NCBI GenBank assembly: GCA_025059775.1
Contig: JANXCW010000004.1
Location: 141,997-205,996 of the forward strand
Direction of reading: 5' to 3'
Origin: Armatimonadota bacterium
GTDB lineage: Bacteria > Sysuimicrobiota > Sysuimicrobiia > Sysuimicrobiales > Sysuimicrobiaceae
DNA: 64,000 nt
Shown here: in pieces, positions 8,225-18,091 of the stretch
Numbering within the stretch: the first letter of the stretch is position 1
Layout of the letters: each line of letters starts with the position of its first letter
Position numbers and translations under genes: made by a program
The notes under the pieces: generated by a model
Seen by the model: the letters and a program-made list of their open reading frames with translations, nothing else
What the model was told of the DNA's origin: nothing
The model's database searches: none

Positions 8225-10666
8225 TCACGACGTCGGGCGCTCCTCGCGCACCTCGAAGGTCTCGATGATGTCCCCTTCCTTGACATCGTTGAAGTTCTCC
8301 AGAAGCACACCGCACTCGAACCCCGCGGCCACCTCCCGCACGTCCTCCTTGAACCGCCGCAGGGAGGCGATACGCCCTTGGTAGACCACGACACCGTCCC
8401 GCACAAGCCGCGCCTGCGCGCCCCGTACCACCTTCCCCTCCCGCACATAGCAACCAGCCACGGTCCCCACCCGGGAGATGGGAAAGATCTGCCGGACCTC
8501 CGCCCGCCCCAGCACCACCTCGCTCACCACCGGGGCCCGCAGCCCCGCCAGGAGCTGACGGACATCGTCCGCCGCCTCGTAGATGAGGCGGTACAGGCGG
8601 ATCTCCACCCCTTCCTGCTCCGCTAGGCGGCGGACCCCCCCATCCGGTCGCACGTTGAACCCGAGGACCACCGCGTCGCTTGCGGAGGCCAACATCACGT
8701 CGCTCTCCGTCACGGCCCCCACGGCCGCGTGCAGGATGTGGACCCGCACCTCCTCCGTGCTCAGCCGCTCCAGGGCCGCGGTGATGGCCTCCAGGGATCC
8801 CTGGACGTCCGCCTTCACCACGAGCCTGAGCTCGCGGACCATCCCCGCGGCCTCCTCCACGCCTCCGCGTCGGATCTGCACCCGCTCCTGCTCCCGGCGC
8901 TGCTCCCTCCGTTCCTCCGCGATGGCCTTCGCCGTCCGCTCGTCCGGCACCACCTCCAGGATGTCCCCCGCGGTGGGCACCTCCTCCAGACCCACCACCT
9001 CTACCGGGGTGGAGGGGCCGGCCTCCTGCAGGCGGTTGCCCCGGTCGTCCATCATGGCCCGCACCTTCCCGTAAGTCTCTCCGGCCACCACTGGATCCCC
9101 CACCCGCAGGGTGCCCTCCTGCACGATGACGGTGGCCACAGGGCCTCTGCCCCGATCCAGTTTGGCCTCCAGGATGGTTCCCCGCGCGGGTTTGCGGGGA
9201 TCCGCCCGCAGGTCGTTGAGCTCTGCCACCAGGAGGATCATCTCCAGAAGGTCCTGGATCCCCTGACCGGTCCGCGCGGAGACGGGAACCATGATGGTGT
9301 CCCCACCCCACTCCTCCGGTACGAGTCCCTGCTCCGCGAGCTGCTGCTTGACCCGGTCCGGGTTCGCACCGGGCAGGTCCATTTTGTTGATGGCCACGAG
9401 GATGGGGACCCCGGCCGCCCGCGCATGGTTGAGGGCCTCTATGGTCTGAGGCATGACCCCGTCGTCCGCGGCCACCACCAGGACCGCGATGTCCGTGACC
9501 TGGGCGCCCCGGGCCCGCAGGGTGGTGAAGGCCTCGTGCCCCGGGGTGTCGATGAAGGTGATCCTGCGGCCATCCACGGAGACCTGGTAGGCTCCGATGT
9601 GCTGCGTGATCCCTCCATACTCTCCAGCCGCCACATTGGTCTTGCGGATGGCATCGAGCAAGGTGGTCTTGCCATGGTCCACGTGCCCCATCACCGTCAC
9701 CACCGGGGGTCGAGGCTCCCCCTGAGCCTCTACCTGGAGCCGCTTGGCGGCCTGCAGGGCAGGCCGCAGGTCCCGTCTCTCCTCCACCACCGCCACTCCG
9801 AAGGATTGGGCCACCGCCCGGGCGGTCGTAGGGGGGAGTTGCTGATTGATGCCCGCTAGGATTCCCATGGTGAGCAGCCGCTTCACCACCTCGGAAGCGG
9901 GAGCGCCCATCCGCTGAGCCAGCTCCCCCACCGTGATGGGTCCCTCCAGACGGATCTCCTTGGCCAGGACCGGGACCTCCGGGGGGCTAGGCTCCGCCAT
10001 CGTCGGAGGAGAGGTCACATGTGGTCGGGGCGGGGGTGGGGGAGGGGGAGCGGGACGCTTAGAGGGCTTGGGGGGTTGGCGCAGGGGCGGCGGAGGGGGA
10101 GGCGGCACCCGCTTGGCCTCGGGCCTTGGCTGCGTCACCCTCCGGAGTACCTCTGGGGAGATGGTGACCGCGGGTTCCGCATGCCGCTCGGGGAGAGGGA
10201 CCGGCTTCGGTTCCTCCGGAGGCGGAGCGGGACGGGGCTCCACGATCACGGGGGGGACGGAGGTAGGCTCCAGCGGGGCCTGCTCTGCAGCCCGGGCGGC
10301 CTCCTCCGCGGCCCGACGGGCCGCCTCTTCCGCGAGCCGCGCTTCCTCCGCAGCCCGGGCTGCCTGCTCCGCCAGGATGCGCTGCTCCTCCCGTTCCCGT
10401 TCGATCTCCTCCGCCCGCTTGATGATGCGGCGCTTGGGTCCCGCGGGCTCAGGAGGTACGGGGGCGGGTTTCTTCGCCACACGCTTCTGGGGTCCGTCCT
10501 TCGGCGCCGCACCCAGCTGCGGAAACGCTTCCCGCAGCTTCGCCAAGGCCTCCTCCGGGATCGCGGCCTGGGGATTGGGCTTGACCTCAAATCCCAGCTC
10601 CGCCAGCTTCTCCACGGCCTCCCGGAGCGGCAATCCCGTCGCCTTCACAACCTCGTACAGGCGCAT
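8225..10666 (-). CDS. infB: translation initiation factor IF-2
   Basis: GTPase that delivers initiator tRNA to the 30S subunit. The 813 aa comprise an IF2-N motif ([16 protein letters not shown], residues about 13-28) and a long Ala/Glu- and Pro-rich linker (about residues 60-220). A second IF2-N domain precedes the G domain with [20 protein letters not shown] and NKMDL. Domains II-IV follow. The size is normal for a long-form IF2. The start ATG at 10666 directly abuts the rnpM (ylxR) stop, so expression is coupled. Confidence 0.97.
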   Translation of the reverse strand: MRLYEVVKATGLPLREAVEKLAELGFEVKPNPQAAIPEEALAKLREAFPQLGAAPKDGPQKRVAKKPAPVPPEPAGPKRRIIKRAEEIEREREEQRILAEQAARAAEEARLAEEAARRAAEEAARAAEQAPLEPTSVPPVIVEPRPAPPPEEPKPVPLPERHAEPAVTISPEVLRRVTQPRPEAKRVPPPPPPPLRQPPKPSKRPAPPPPPPPRPHVTSPPTMAEPSPPEVPVLAKEIRLEGPITVGELAQRMGAPASEVVKRLLTMGILAGINQQLPPTTARAVAQSFGVAVVEERRDLRPALQAAKRLQVEAQGEPRPPVVTVMGHVDHGKTTLLDAIRKTNVAAGEYGGITQHIGAYQVSVDGRRITFIDTPGHEAFTTLRARGAQVTDIAVLVVAADDGVMPQTIEALNHARAAGVPILVAINKMDLPGANPDRVKQQLAEQGLVPEEWGGDTIMVPVSARTGQGIQDLLEMILLVAELNDLRADPRKPARGTILEAKLDRGRGPVATVIVQEGTLRVGDPVVAGETYGKVRAMMDDRGNRLQEAGPSTPVEVVGLEEVPTAGDILEVVPDERTAKAIAEERREQRREQERVQIRRGGVEEAAGMVRELRLVVKADVQGSLEAITAALERLSTEEVRVHILHAAVGAVTESDVMLASASDAVVLGFNVRPDGGVRRLAEQEGVEIRLYRLIYEAADDVRQLLAGLRAPVVSEVVLGRAEVRQIFPISRVGTVAGCYVREGKVVRGAQARLVRDGVVVYQGRIASLRRFKEDVREVAAGFECGVLLENFNDVKEGDIIETFEVREERPTS

Positions 10667-10981
10667 TCACTTCCCCTCCGTTTTCCCCGCGGTCTCCGCC
10701 GTCGTTCGCACGGACGGCCGGATCATGGCCTCCAGCTGCCCGTAGACCTCCTCCGGAACCGGTACCTCCAGGGCTCGCTCGAGCTTCTTCCCCTTACGGG
10801 CGGAGGCCAAGCACTCCCAGTTGGGATCCACGTAGGCCCCCCGACCTGAGAGCTTGCGGCTGCGAGAGGTGTCCACCACCACCTCCCCCGCGGGAGTCCG
10901 AACCACGCGGATCATCTCCATCTTGGGACGCATCTGCCCGCAGCCTACGCACATGCGGATGGGGACCTTTCGCTGCCGCAT
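10667..10981 (-). CDS. rnpM: YlxR-family RNA-binding protein (RNase P modulator RnpM)
   Basis: Small RNA-binding protein of 104 aa. The family (DUF448) has been reported to modulate RNase P activity in Bacillus. Visible signatures are the N-terminal PIRMCVGCGQMRPKMEMIRVV, with two Cys of a possible metal knuckle, and the central GRGAYVDPNWECLASARKGK. It lies between nusA and infB with gaps of 3 and 0 bases, which is the standard location. Gene identity is firm; the molecular role is by family. Confidence 0.93.
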   Translation of the reverse strand: MRQRKVPIRMCVGCGQMRPKMEMIRVVRTPAGEVVVDTSRSRKLSGRGAYVDPNWECLASARKGKKLERALEVPVPEEVYGQLEAMIRPSVRTTAETAGKTEGK

Positions 10982-10984
10982 CCC

Positions 10985-12100
10985 CTAGGCTCCCTCCTGG
11001 ACCTCCGTGGATTCCGCCAGCTCCTCGGGGGTAAGATCCCGGAACAGCTTACGGGCCTCCGCCTCCCGCACCTGTGTTTCGCTCTTGATGTCGATCCGCC
11101 ATCCGGTGAGCTTCGCCGCCAGCCGTGCATTCTGCCCTTCCCGGCCGATGGCCAGGGAGAGCTGGTTGTCGGGTACGATCACGGTGGCGGTCCGGGTCTC
11201 CTCGTCGATCTCCACCCGACTCACCTTTGCGGGCTGAAGGGCCGCGGCCACGAACTGGGAAGGATCCGGACTCCAGGGGACGATGTCGATCTTCTCCCCC
11301 CGCAGCTCGTCCACCACCGCCTGTACCCGGCTCCCCTTGGGCCCCACGCAGGCGCCCACGGGATCCACGTTGCGGTCCCGGGAGTACACCGCGATCTTGG
11401 TGCGGGAGCCGGGTTCCCGGGCGATGTTCTCAATGACCACGATCCCCTCCCGCAGCTCCGGCACCTCCTGCTCGAAGAGCTTGCGCACAAGCCCCGGGTG
11501 CGCCCGGGAGACGAAGATCTGGGGACCCCGGGTGGTGGTGCGCACCTCCGTCACGTACACCTTGATCCGCTCCCCCTGACGATAGGTCTCCCGGGGGATC
11601 TGCTCCGTGGGCGGGAGCACGGCCTCCACACGCCCCAGGTCCACATACACGTTCCGCTTCTCGATCCGCTGGACAATTCCCGTGACCACTTCCTTCTCGC
11701 GCTTCTCGAACTCCTTCTGCACCAGCTCCCGCTCCGCTTCCCGGATCCGCTGGACGATGACCTGTTTGGCGGTCTGGGCCGCGATGCGGCCGAAATCCCG
11801 GGGCGTGATCTCCTCCTCCACGAGATCCCCCACCTGTGCGGTAGGATCCTCCCGACGCATCTCGTCCAGGGAGATCTGCGTGGTGGGATCCTCCACCCGT
11901 TCCACCACGGTCTTGGTGCTATACACCCGCACTTCCCCCGTCCTCGGGTCGAGCTCCACCCGGACGTTCTGGCCCGTGCCCCCAAAGTGCTTCTTGTAGG
12001 CAGAGACCAGGGCGTTCTGCACCGCCTCGATGAGCACCTCCTTGGAGATCCCCCGCTCCTCCTCCAGGAGGTCCAGCGCACGGATCAGCTCTCCATTCAT
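10985..12100 (-). CDS. nusA: transcription termination/antitermination factor NusA
   Basis: RNA polymerase-binding factor for pausing, termination and antitermination. The 371 aa have the short Gram-positive architecture: an N-terminal RNAP-binding domain (about residues 1-125), an S1 domain ([23 protein letters not shown]) and tandem KH domains ([18 protein letters not shown] and [18 protein letters not shown]). The acidic repeats seen in E. coli NusA are absent. It is the second gene of the operon and could act on the hairpin in its own leader. Confidence 0.97.
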   Translation of the reverse strand: MNGELIRALDLLEEERGISKEVLIEAVQNALVSAYKKHFGGTGQNVRVELDPRTGEVRVYSTKTVVERVEDPTTQISLDEMRREDPTAQVGDLVEEEITPRDFGRIAAQTAKQVIVQRIREAERELVQKEFEKREKEVVTGIVQRIEKRNVYVDLGRVEAVLPPTEQIPRETYRQGERIKVYVTEVRTTTRGPQIFVSRAHPGLVRKLFEQEVPELREGIVVIENIAREPGSRTKIAVYSRDRNVDPVGACVGPKGSRVQAVVDELRGEKIDIVPWSPDPSQFVAAALQPAKVSRVEIDEETRTATVIVPDNQLSLAIGREGQNARLAAKLTGWRIDIKSETQVREAEARKLFRDLTPEELAESTEVQEGA

Positions 12101-12146
12101 TCCTCTCCACCACCTCGTTTCTGGATTTCCGGACGGCCCGGGTGCC

Positions 12147-12641
12147 CTAGCGGCGACGCAGATCCCGCCGGATCTCCTCGGGATCCACCCGCAGCCGTGC
12201 CTGAGCGATCTCCCCGAGGGGGATGTGGGCCTCCCGGCCCCTTCCGAGATCCACCACCACCCGTCCCTCCACGATCCCCCGGAGCCGTCCCGTAAAGTGA
12301 CGCTGGCCGGAGATCTCGGAGACGGTAGTGACCTCCACCAGCCGACCCGCGAACCGCTCGAAGTCCCCGGCCCGGCGCAGGGGTCGGTCCAGCCCGGGTG
12401 AGGCCACTTCCAAGGTGTAGCGGTGGAGGAAGAGATCCTCCAGGTCCAGCTGACGGGAGACGCGCTCGGACAGGCGGGCGCAGTCCTCTACGGACACCCC
12501 TCCCTCCCGATCCACCAGGATCCGCAGGACCGTGCGGGAGCCCTGTCCTTCTAGCTCCACGTCCACCAGCTCCAGCCCCATCCGATCCGCGATGGGCTGA
12601 GCGAGCTGGCTCACGCGCCGAAGAATCGCCTGCCGCTCCAT
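12147..12641 (-). CDS. rimP: ribosome maturation factor RimP
   Basis: 30S subunit assembly factor of 164 aa. Typical features are the N-terminal domain with MGLELVDVELEGQGSRTVLRI, VEDCARLSERVSRQLD and the hallmark YTLEVASPGLDRPL, followed by a Sm-like C-terminal domain with GRLRGIVEGRVVVDL. It is the first gene of the long operon that continues at least to dapB. The promoter and leader hairpin directly upstream are annotated separately. The ATG at 12641 has a GGAGG ribosome site just upstream. Confidence 0.95.
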   Translation of the reverse strand: MERQAILRRVSQLAQPIADRMGLELVDVELEGQGSRTVLRILVDREGGVSVEDCARLSERVSRQLDLEDLFLHRYTLEVASPGLDRPLRRAGDFERFAGRLVEVTTVSEISGQRHFTGRLRGIVEGRVVVDLGRGREAHIPLGEIAQARLRVDPEEIRRDLRRR

Positions 12642-12659
12642 AGCCTCCTCTAAAACGAA

Positions 12660-12682
12660 GGAGTGGGCTTCCTACCCACTCC
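12660..12682 (-). promoter_or_regulatory. terminator-like leader hairpin upstream of rimP
   Basis: Perfect 8-bp inverted repeat GGAGTGGG/CCCACTCC with a 7-base loop, followed on the minus strand by CTTCGTTTTA and then the rimP ribosome site. It sits between the promoter at 12733-12761 and the first gene. A transcription attenuator responding to NusA, which the operon encodes, is a reasonable inference. The U-run is short (four), so termination may be partial. Confidence 0.6.
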
Positions 12683-12732
12683 CGCGTACATGGCACAACC
12701 CCTTCCTTCGCCTGCCTGGCTGCTCTAGGCTC

Positions 12733-12761
12733 AGCATACCACGTCTCCGCCCGGCCGGCAA
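12733..12761 (-). promoter_or_regulatory. sigma-A-type promoter for the rimP-nusA-infB operon
   Basis: On the minus strand: -35 TTGCCG (12761-12756), a 17-base spacer, and -10 TATGCT (12738-12733) preceded by TGG, an extended -10. Transcription would start about 40-50 bases before the leader hairpin. It separates the operon from asnS, which ends at 12823 on the same strand. Confidence 0.65.
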
Positions 12762-12822
12762 CCTCCTCGGGCGCCCTTTGCGTACAAAAGTTCGCAGTTT
12801 GGGGATGGAAAGGCCGCTCCGG

Positions 12823-14121
12823 TCAGGGGCCCAGCCGGTAGAGGAGGCGGGGAAAGGGGATGGCCTCCCGCACATGGTCGAGCCCGCAGATCCAAGCTAC
12901 CGTCCGCTCGATCCCCAACCCGAACCCCGCATGGGGGACCGAGCCGTACCGCCGCAGGTCCAGGTACCACGCGTAGGGCTGTGGCGGCAGCCCGTGCTCG
13001 GAAAGTCGCCGTTCCAGCAGGCTCAGATCGTGGATCCGCTGGCCGCCGCCGACGATCTCCCCGTACCCTTCCGGGGCCAGAAGGTCGAAGTTCAGCACCA
13101 CCTCCGGGCGTTCCGGATCGGGCTGCATGTAGAAGGCCTTGCAGGCGGCGGGGTAGCGGTGCACGAATACGGGACGGTCGAAGGCACGGCTGAGGATCGT
13201 CTCCTCGTCCCCACCGAAGTCCTCGCCCCACCGCATCCAAAGCCCTGCCTCGTTGACCCGGCGCACCGCCTCGTCGTAGGAGATGCGGGCAAACGGAGGT
13301 CGAACGCGCTCCAGGGCTTCCGTCTCCCGCCCCAGGACCCCCAGTTCCCGCCTGCACCGGTCCAGCACGGCCTCCACGATGGCCACCACGAGTCCCTCCG
13401 CAAGCGCCATGCACCCATCGAGGTCGAGGTAGGCGGCCTCCGGCTCCAGCATCCAGAACTCCGTGAGGTGGCGCCGCGTTTTCGACTTCTCGGCTCGGAA
13501 GGTGGGGCCCAGACAGTACACCCGGCCGAAGGCCATGGCCGCGGCCTCCATGTACAGCTGCCCGCTCTGGGTGAGATAGGCCTTGCGGTCGAAGTAGTCC
13601 ACCTTGAAGAGGGTGGTGGTCCCCTCCACCGCGAGGGGGGTGAGGATGGGCGCGTCCACCCGGAGATATCCGTGAGCCTGCAGGTACTCCTCCGCGGCCC
13701 GGATCACCTCTGCCCGGATGCGGAGCACCGCGTGTGGCCGGCGGCTGCGCAGCCATAGGTGCCGGTGGTCCAGCAGGAACTCGATCCCGTGCTCCTTCGG
13801 GGTAATGGGATACCCTTCTGCCCGATGCACCAGCTCGATTTCCCGAACCGCCAGCTCGTACCCGCCCGGTGCCCGGGCGTCCTCCCGCACCATCCCCCGG
13901 ACGATGAGGGCGCTTTCCTGGGTGAGGACATCGTATTGCGCCAGGAGGTCGTCCGAGGCTTCGGGCTTGGCAAGGACCGCCTGCAGGATTCCGGACCCGT
14001 CCCGCACCAGGAGGAACCGGACCTTGCCGCTGCTCCGTTTGTCATAGAGCCATCCCCGCAGCTCCACCTCCTCCCCCACATGCCGGCCCACCTCGCGCAC
14101 GCGGATCCACTTCGCCTCCAT
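12823..14121 (-). CDS. asnS: asparaginyl-tRNA synthetase
   Basis: Class IIb aminoacyl-tRNA synthetase of 432 aa. The N-terminal OB-fold anticodon-binding domain contains [24 protein letters not shown]. The catalytic core has motif 2 [20 protein letters not shown] and motif 3 [18 protein letters not shown]. The motif-2 neighbourhood (TEFWMLEPE) favours AsnRS over AspRS. The ATG at 14121 gives the standard N-terminus. It is divergent from the phosphofructokinase gene across 87 bases, in which I could not pick a convincing promoter. Confidence 0.95.
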   Translation of the reverse strand: MEAKWIRVREVGRHVGEEVELRGWLYDKRSSGKVRFLLVRDGSGILQAVLAKPEASDDLLAQYDVLTQESALIVRGMVREDARAPGGYELAVREIELVHRAEGYPITPKEHGIEFLLDHRHLWLRSRRPHAVLRIRAEVIRAAEEYLQAHGYLRVDAPILTPLAVEGTTTLFKVDYFDRKAYLTQSGQLYMEAAAMAFGRVYCLGPTFRAEKSKTRRHLTEFWMLEPEAAYLDLDGCMALAEGLVVAIVEAVLDRCRRELGVLGRETEALERVRPPFARISYDEAVRRVNEAGLWMRWGEDFGGDEETILSRAFDRPVFVHRYPAACKAFYMQPDPERPEVVLNFDLLAPEGYGEIVGGGQRIHDLSLLERRLSEHGLPPQPYAWYLDLRRYGSVPHAGFGLGIERTVAWICGLDHVREAIPFPRLLYRLGP

Positions 14122-14208
14122 GCGCCACCTCCCGAACCTATCATGCGGGTTGCCCGGAGATGGTGCGAGCCCTCATTCTAAACCCAGACCTGGGAAAGGT
14201 GGTGTGCC

Positions 14209-15510
14209 ATGGAAGGTCGCGGGAAGGACCTGGGCATCCTGGTGGGAGGAGGGCCGGCACCCGGCATCAACGGAGTCATCGGAGCCGTGACCATCGAAGC
14301 CCGCAACCGGGGTCTCCGGGTGTGGGGGATCTACGACGGGTGGCAGTGGCTCATGCAGGAGGACGCCCGGACCCTGCGGGAGCGGGGGCATGTGCGGGAA
14401 CTTCAGATCGCGGAGGTCTCCCGGATCCACTTTGACGGGGGATCCCTCCTCCGGACCTCCCGGGCGAACCCCACCCGGCGGGAGGAGGACCTAGAGCGGG
14501 TGGTCTCCAACCTCCGGGAACTCGGCATCGGATATCTGGTCACCGTGGGGGGAGACGACACCGCCTTCGCCGCAGCCCGGGTATGCGAACGGGCCCGGGG
14601 CACCATCCGGTTCGCCCACGTGCCCAAGACCATCGACAACGACCTCCCGCTCCCGGGTGGAGCCCCCACCTTCGGATTCCACACCGCCAAGCAGGTGGGC
14701 TTTGAACTGGTGCGCAACCTCATGGAGGATTCCCGCACCACGAACCGGTGGTTCTTCGTAAGCGTGATGGGTCGCAGCGCGGGGCACCTGGCCCTGGGCA
14801 TCGGAAAGGCTGCGGGAGCCACCCTCACCCTCATTCCAGAGGAGTTCCCCGAGCGTACCTCCTTGGCCCTGGTGGCGGACGTGCTGGAGGCCGCCATGTT
14901 GAAGCGCCGGGTCATGGGCCGGGAGGACGGGGTGGCCATCGTGGCGGAGGGGATCCTGGAGCAGGTCCCGGAGGAGGAGCTCGCGGCGCAGGAGGGTGTC
15001 CGGATCGTACGGGATCCGTACGGACACATCCGTCTGGCGGAGCTGGATTTGGCGTACATCCTGAAGAGCATGGTGGAGCGGCGATTTGCGGCCCGAGGGG
15101 AGCAACGCACCATCGTGCACAAGAGCATCGGGTACGAGTTGCGGTGCGCTCCGCCCATCGCCTCGGACTCCGAGTACGTGCGGGACTTGGGCTACGGCGC
15201 GGTGCGCTACCTTCTGGAGGAGGAAGGGTCTGAGGGGGCCATGGTGTGCATGGAGGCCGGGCAGCTGCGCTACGTGGACTTCACGGAGCTCCTGGACCCG
15301 CAGACGGGCCGGACCAGGGTGCGGCGGGTGGACCTCCGCTCCACCGCCTACCGGGTGGCCCGGAAGTACATGATCCGCCTGGAGCCGGAGGACCTGCAGG
15401 ACCCGCAGATGCTGCGGCAGCTGAGCGCGGCCGCCGGGATGACACCGGAGGCCTTCCGGGCCCGATACGAACCCGCAGCACAGCTGGGGGTCCTCACCAC
15501 AGATACCTGA
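14209..15510 (+). CDS. 6-phosphofructokinase, probably pyrophosphate-dependent
   Basis: Interconverts fructose 6-phosphate and fructose 1,6-bisphosphate. The 433 aa carry the Gly-rich LVGGGPAPGINGVI start, GGDDT where ATP-dependent enzymes have GGDG, the catalytic PKTIDNDL, and VMGRSAGHLALG. The GGDD and PKTIDND combination is the established marker of PPi-linked enzymes, so the reaction is probably reversible and PPi-driven. The start ATG has an AAGGTGG site upstream. The 3' end overlaps the convergent Cys-rich gene by 17 bases. Confidence 0.88.
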   Translation: MEGRGKDLGILVGGGPAPGINGVIGAVTIEARNRGLRVWGIYDGWQWLMQEDARTLRERGHVRELQIAEVSRIHFDGGSLLRTSRANPTRREEDLERVVSNLRELGIGYLVTVGGDDTAFAAARVCERARGTIRFAHVPKTIDNDLPLPGGAPTFGFHTAKQVGFELVRNLMEDSRTTNRWFFVSVMGRSAGHLALGIGKAAGATLTLIPEEFPERTSLALVADVLEAAMLKRRVMGREDGVAIVAEGILEQVPEEELAAQEGVRIVRDPYGHIRLAELDLAYILKSMVERRFAARGEQRTIVHKSIGYELRCAPPIASDSEYVRDLGYGAVRYLLEEEGSEGAMVCMEAGQLRYVDFTELLDPQTGRTRVRRVDLRSTAYRVARKYMIRLEPEDLQDPQMLRQLSAAAGMTPEAFRARYEPAAQLGVLTTDT

Positions 15511-15925
15511 ACTTCGCGGCGAACCGGCGCTCCAGGTCCTCCCGGTGCAGGAAGTAGACGGGACATTGCCGGAGCATGCAGATGTGGAGGGCCTGGTTGC
15601 AGTAGGCCTCCGGGACCTCCCAGCACTTCCGGTTCAGGAAGAACGCAAAGCACACCCCCCGACGGTCGTCGTAGCTCTGCAGCTCCTCCAGATCCACGGA
15701 GGGCTGCGGGGGCGAGGAGGACCCTGGGGGGGGAGAAAGCGGGGTCTGTGGAGGCCCGGATGGGGAAGGCTCCGGGTGCGGAAGGAGCTGCCCGCTACTC
15801 GTCCGCTCCGGGGGGATGGCTGCTTCCAGCTCGCGCAGCTTCTGGCTCGTGTCCTGAATAAGGGCCCGAATTCCGCGCCGGAGTTCCTCCCGCGATCTGC
15901 TCACGTGCCACCACCTCTTTTGCAA
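15494..15925 (-). CDS. hypothetical Cys-rich protein with a CWE...CPVY motif
   Basis: 143 aa of unknown function. It has an N-terminal basic amphipathic stretch (about residues 8-38), then a Pro/Ser-rich linker (45-78). The C-terminal segment holds five cysteines, with KCWEV, AYC, HIC and QCPVY. This spacing resembles 'two-CW'-type cysteine motifs and suggests a metal or Fe-S site. The first 131 bases overlap the 3' end of the ParA gene in another frame. A GTG at 15904 would shorten the overlap to 110. Codon-level plausibility is good at the C-terminus; the start is uncertain. Confidence 0.6.
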   Translation of the reverse strand: MQKRWWHVSRSREELRRGIRALIQDTSQKLRELEAAIPPERTSSGQLLPHPEPSPSGPPQTPLSPPPGSSSPPQPSVDLEELQSYDDRRGVCFAFFLNRKCWEVPEAYCNQALHICMLRQCPVYFLHREDLERRFAAKFRYLW

Positions 15926-16724
15926 GGCTCATGTACTCCTGCGCCCCCCGCGACTGGGGCAGGTGCAGGAAGATGGGAACCCCCGCCATGGAGGACTCCA
16001 CCAGTTTGATGCTGAAGTGAATGGTGGTCTGGAAAACCTTCTCCCCGAAGAACTCATGGATCCCCCGCAGGATCTCCCGACTGAGGTTGTTGCGGCCGTC
16101 GTACATGGTGGCCAGCACCCCCAGGATCTCCACCCGGTGGCCGATCTCGTCCCGCACCATCTGCAGGGTGCGCAGCAGCTGCCGCATGCCCAGCAGGGCG
16201 TAGTAGTGGGTCTGGATCGGGATGACGACCTGGTCCGCGGCCACCAGCGCGTTCAGGGTCAGCAGCCCTAGGGAAGGGGGGGTGTCGATGACAACGAAAT
16301 CGTACCGATCCCGCACGGGCTCCAGCTTCCGCCGCAGCACGTGCTCCCGCCCGATCCGAGCTACGAGCTCCAGCTCCGCGGCCGCCAGGTCGATGGAGGA
16401 CGGCGCCACCACGAGGCCGGGGACCGTGGAGGGCCGCAGGATGTCCTCCAGGGAGACGCCGCCTTCCTCCGATCGGCTCTCCGTGATCACGTGGTAGATG
16501 GTGTGCGGGAGCTCCGCGGGTTCCAATCCCAGGCTCACGGTGGCGTTCGCCTGCGGATCCAGGTCCACCAGCAGCACCCGGAAGCCCAGGGCCGCCAGGC
16601 ACGCACCGAGGTTCACCGCGGTGGTGGTCTTCCCGCAGCCGCCCTTCTGGTTGACGAGGGCCACGATGCGTCCCACGCCGCGCCCCTGCGCCACCTCGCC
16701 CGTCCGCTCCACCCATGGGTTCAC
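15795..16724 (-). CDS. ParA/Soj-family ATPase
   Basis: Deviant Walker ATPase of 309 aa; the family positions DNA or protein cargo in the cell. Visible: KGGCGKTTTAVNLGA (residues about 26-40, after a short N-terminal lead), the switch VDLDPQANAT, and VVIDTPPSLGLLTLNAL. The GTG at 16724 overlaps the stop of the upstream cca gene as GTGA, which fixes the start. The final 35 residues after the normal ParA end (ending near AREQIAG) look like low-complexity extension and lie in the region overlapping the Cys-rich gene. No parB is visible nearby, so a chromosome-segregation role is not established. Confidence 0.85.
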   Translation of the reverse strand: MNPWVERTGEVAQGRGVGRIVALVNQKGGCGKTTTAVNLGACLAALGFRVLLVDLDPQANATVSLGLEPAELPHTIYHVITESRSEEGGVSLEDILRPSTVPGLVVAPSSIDLAAAELELVARIGREHVLRRKLEPVRDRYDFVVIDTPPSLGLLTLNALVAADQVVIPIQTHYYALLGMRQLLRTLQMVRDEIGHRVEILGVLATMYDGRNNLSREILRGIHEFFGEKVFQTTIHFSIKLVESSMAGVPIFLHLPQSRGAQEYMSLAKEVVAREQIAGGTPARNSGPYSGHEPEAARAGSSHPPGADE

Positions 16725-18091
16725 GGAACCGTCCGGACCTCCCCCGGGGATTCCGGATGCGAGTTCGACTCCCCGTGGGGCTTTTCCTGCGTGCGCAGGA
16801 GTTCGCGGACGAACTCCAGCGCCTCCTCCCGGCTCCGTACCCGCCCCTCCAGCTGGGCGTCCCGCACCGCCTCCAGGATCTTCCGGAAAACGGGGCCGGG
16901 CTGCAGTCCGAGGGCCCTGAGGTCCCACCCCGTCAGGAGCCTCGGCGGGTTGACATCCTCCGGACGGAGTTGTTCGCGGTGGGCGAGGATCCACTCGTAC
17001 GTGGAGAGATCCCCGTGGCTCGCCACGCAGTCCGCCCGATACAGTTCCAACAGCTCCTCGAAGTCCGGTCGGGCGAAGAAGGCCCGGCGTTTGGATTCCC
17101 GCATGCGGGGGAGGTCGCTCAAGCGCATGTGGTCCCGCACCAGGGCTACAATCCGTTCGGTCTCCCTGTGGCTCAACCGGAGGCGCTGGCAGATCTCCCT
17201 CGCGAGCTCCGCGCCCACCCGGTCATGGGCAGGGAACCATACCCGCTCACCTCGTGTGAAGGTGCGGGGCTTGCCGACATCGTGCAGCAGGGTGGCCATG
17301 GCCAGCACCGCGGAAGGATCCCGCAGGGCGTCGAGGCTCAGGATGGTATGCGTGAAGACATCTCCTTCCGGATGGTGCTGAGGCGGCTGCGGGATGCCCT
17401 TCATCGCCGCCACTTCAGGGAGGATGTGCGGAAGGAGCCCGGTCTCGTCCAAAAGCCGCAGCCCGCGTCCCCGACGGGGACCGGTGAGGAGGCGGAGGAG
17501 CTCGTCCCGGATCCGCTCCCAGCTCGTGGAGCGGATCCGATCCGCGAGCGCTCGGATGGCCGCCAAGGTCTCCGGGTCGATGGCGAAATCCAGCTCGCAC
17601 GCGAGCCGCACCGCCCGCAGCATCCGGAGCCGGTCCTCCTGGAAGCGCTCCCAGGGGTCTCCGATGGTGCGCAGCCGCCGCTCCGCTAGATCCCGCTGTC
17701 CGGAAACCCAGTCGAGGAGCGTACCGGTGATGGGATCCAGGAGAAGCCCGTTAATGGTGAAGTCCCGCCGACGGACGTCCTCCAGCGCGGAGGCATAATA
17801 AACCTGTGAGGGATGCCGACCGTCGAGGTAGGGGCCCTCCACCCGGAAGGTGGCCACCTCTATCCAGTGGCCCCCCACCCGCACACGAACCACCCCGAAA
17901 GTAGCCCCTACCAGGAGGGCATCGGGGAATAGACGCAGGACTTCCTCCGGGCGGGCACTAGTGGCCACATCGTAGTCCTTCGGGGTTCGCCCCAAGAGCA
18001 GGTCCCGGACACACCCCCCTGCCCAGTACGCCTCGTACCCAGCTTGCTGGAGGCGCCGGACGACCTCGCGGGCGGCCTCCTCAGGGCTCAG
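16721..18091 (-). CDS. cca: CCA tRNA nucleotidyltransferase / poly(A) polymerase family protein with HD domain
   Basis: Adds or repairs the tRNA 3' CCA (or polyadenylates RNA). No CCA is encoded after the tRNA-Met in this window, so such an activity is needed. The 456 aa comprise the nucleotidyltransferase head with GGCVRDLLLG and the DYDVATSA metal-binding Asp pair, RRRDFTINGLLLD, the ERFQEDRLRMLRAVR ATP/CTP selection helix, and an HD domain with LLHDVGKP. There is no ATG, GTG or TTG at the expected N-terminus. A CTG at 18091, overlapping the preceding stop as CTGA, gives the family start. The next in-frame alternative lies far upstream in another gene. Confidence 0.85.
   Translation of the reverse strand: MSPEEAAREVVRRLQQAGYEAYWAGGCVRDLLLGRTPKDYDVATSARPEEVLRLFPDALLVGATFGVVRVRVGGHWIEVATFRVEGPYLDGRHPSQVYYASALEDVRRRDFTINGLLLDPITGTLLDWVSGQRDLAERRLRTIGDPWERFQEDRLRMLRAVRLACELDFAIDPETLAAIRALADRIRSTSWERIRDELLRLLTGPRRGRGLRLLDETGLLPHILPEVAAMKGIPQPPQHHPEGDVFTHTILSLDALRDPSAVLAMATLLHDVGKPRTFTRGERVWFPAHDRVGAELAREICQRLRLSHRETERIVALVRDHMRLSDLPRMRESKRRAFFARPDFEELLELYRADCVASHGDLSTYEWILAHREQLRPEDVNPPRLLTGWDLRALGLQPGPVFRKILEAVRDAQLEGRVRSREEALEFVRELLRTQEKPHGESNSHPESPGEVRTVP

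Noticed and set aside
14122..14208. Promoters for the divergent asnS and phosphofructokinase genes
   Set aside because: Several TTGCCC- and CATTCT-like words exist, but none has acceptable spacing together with a good -10.
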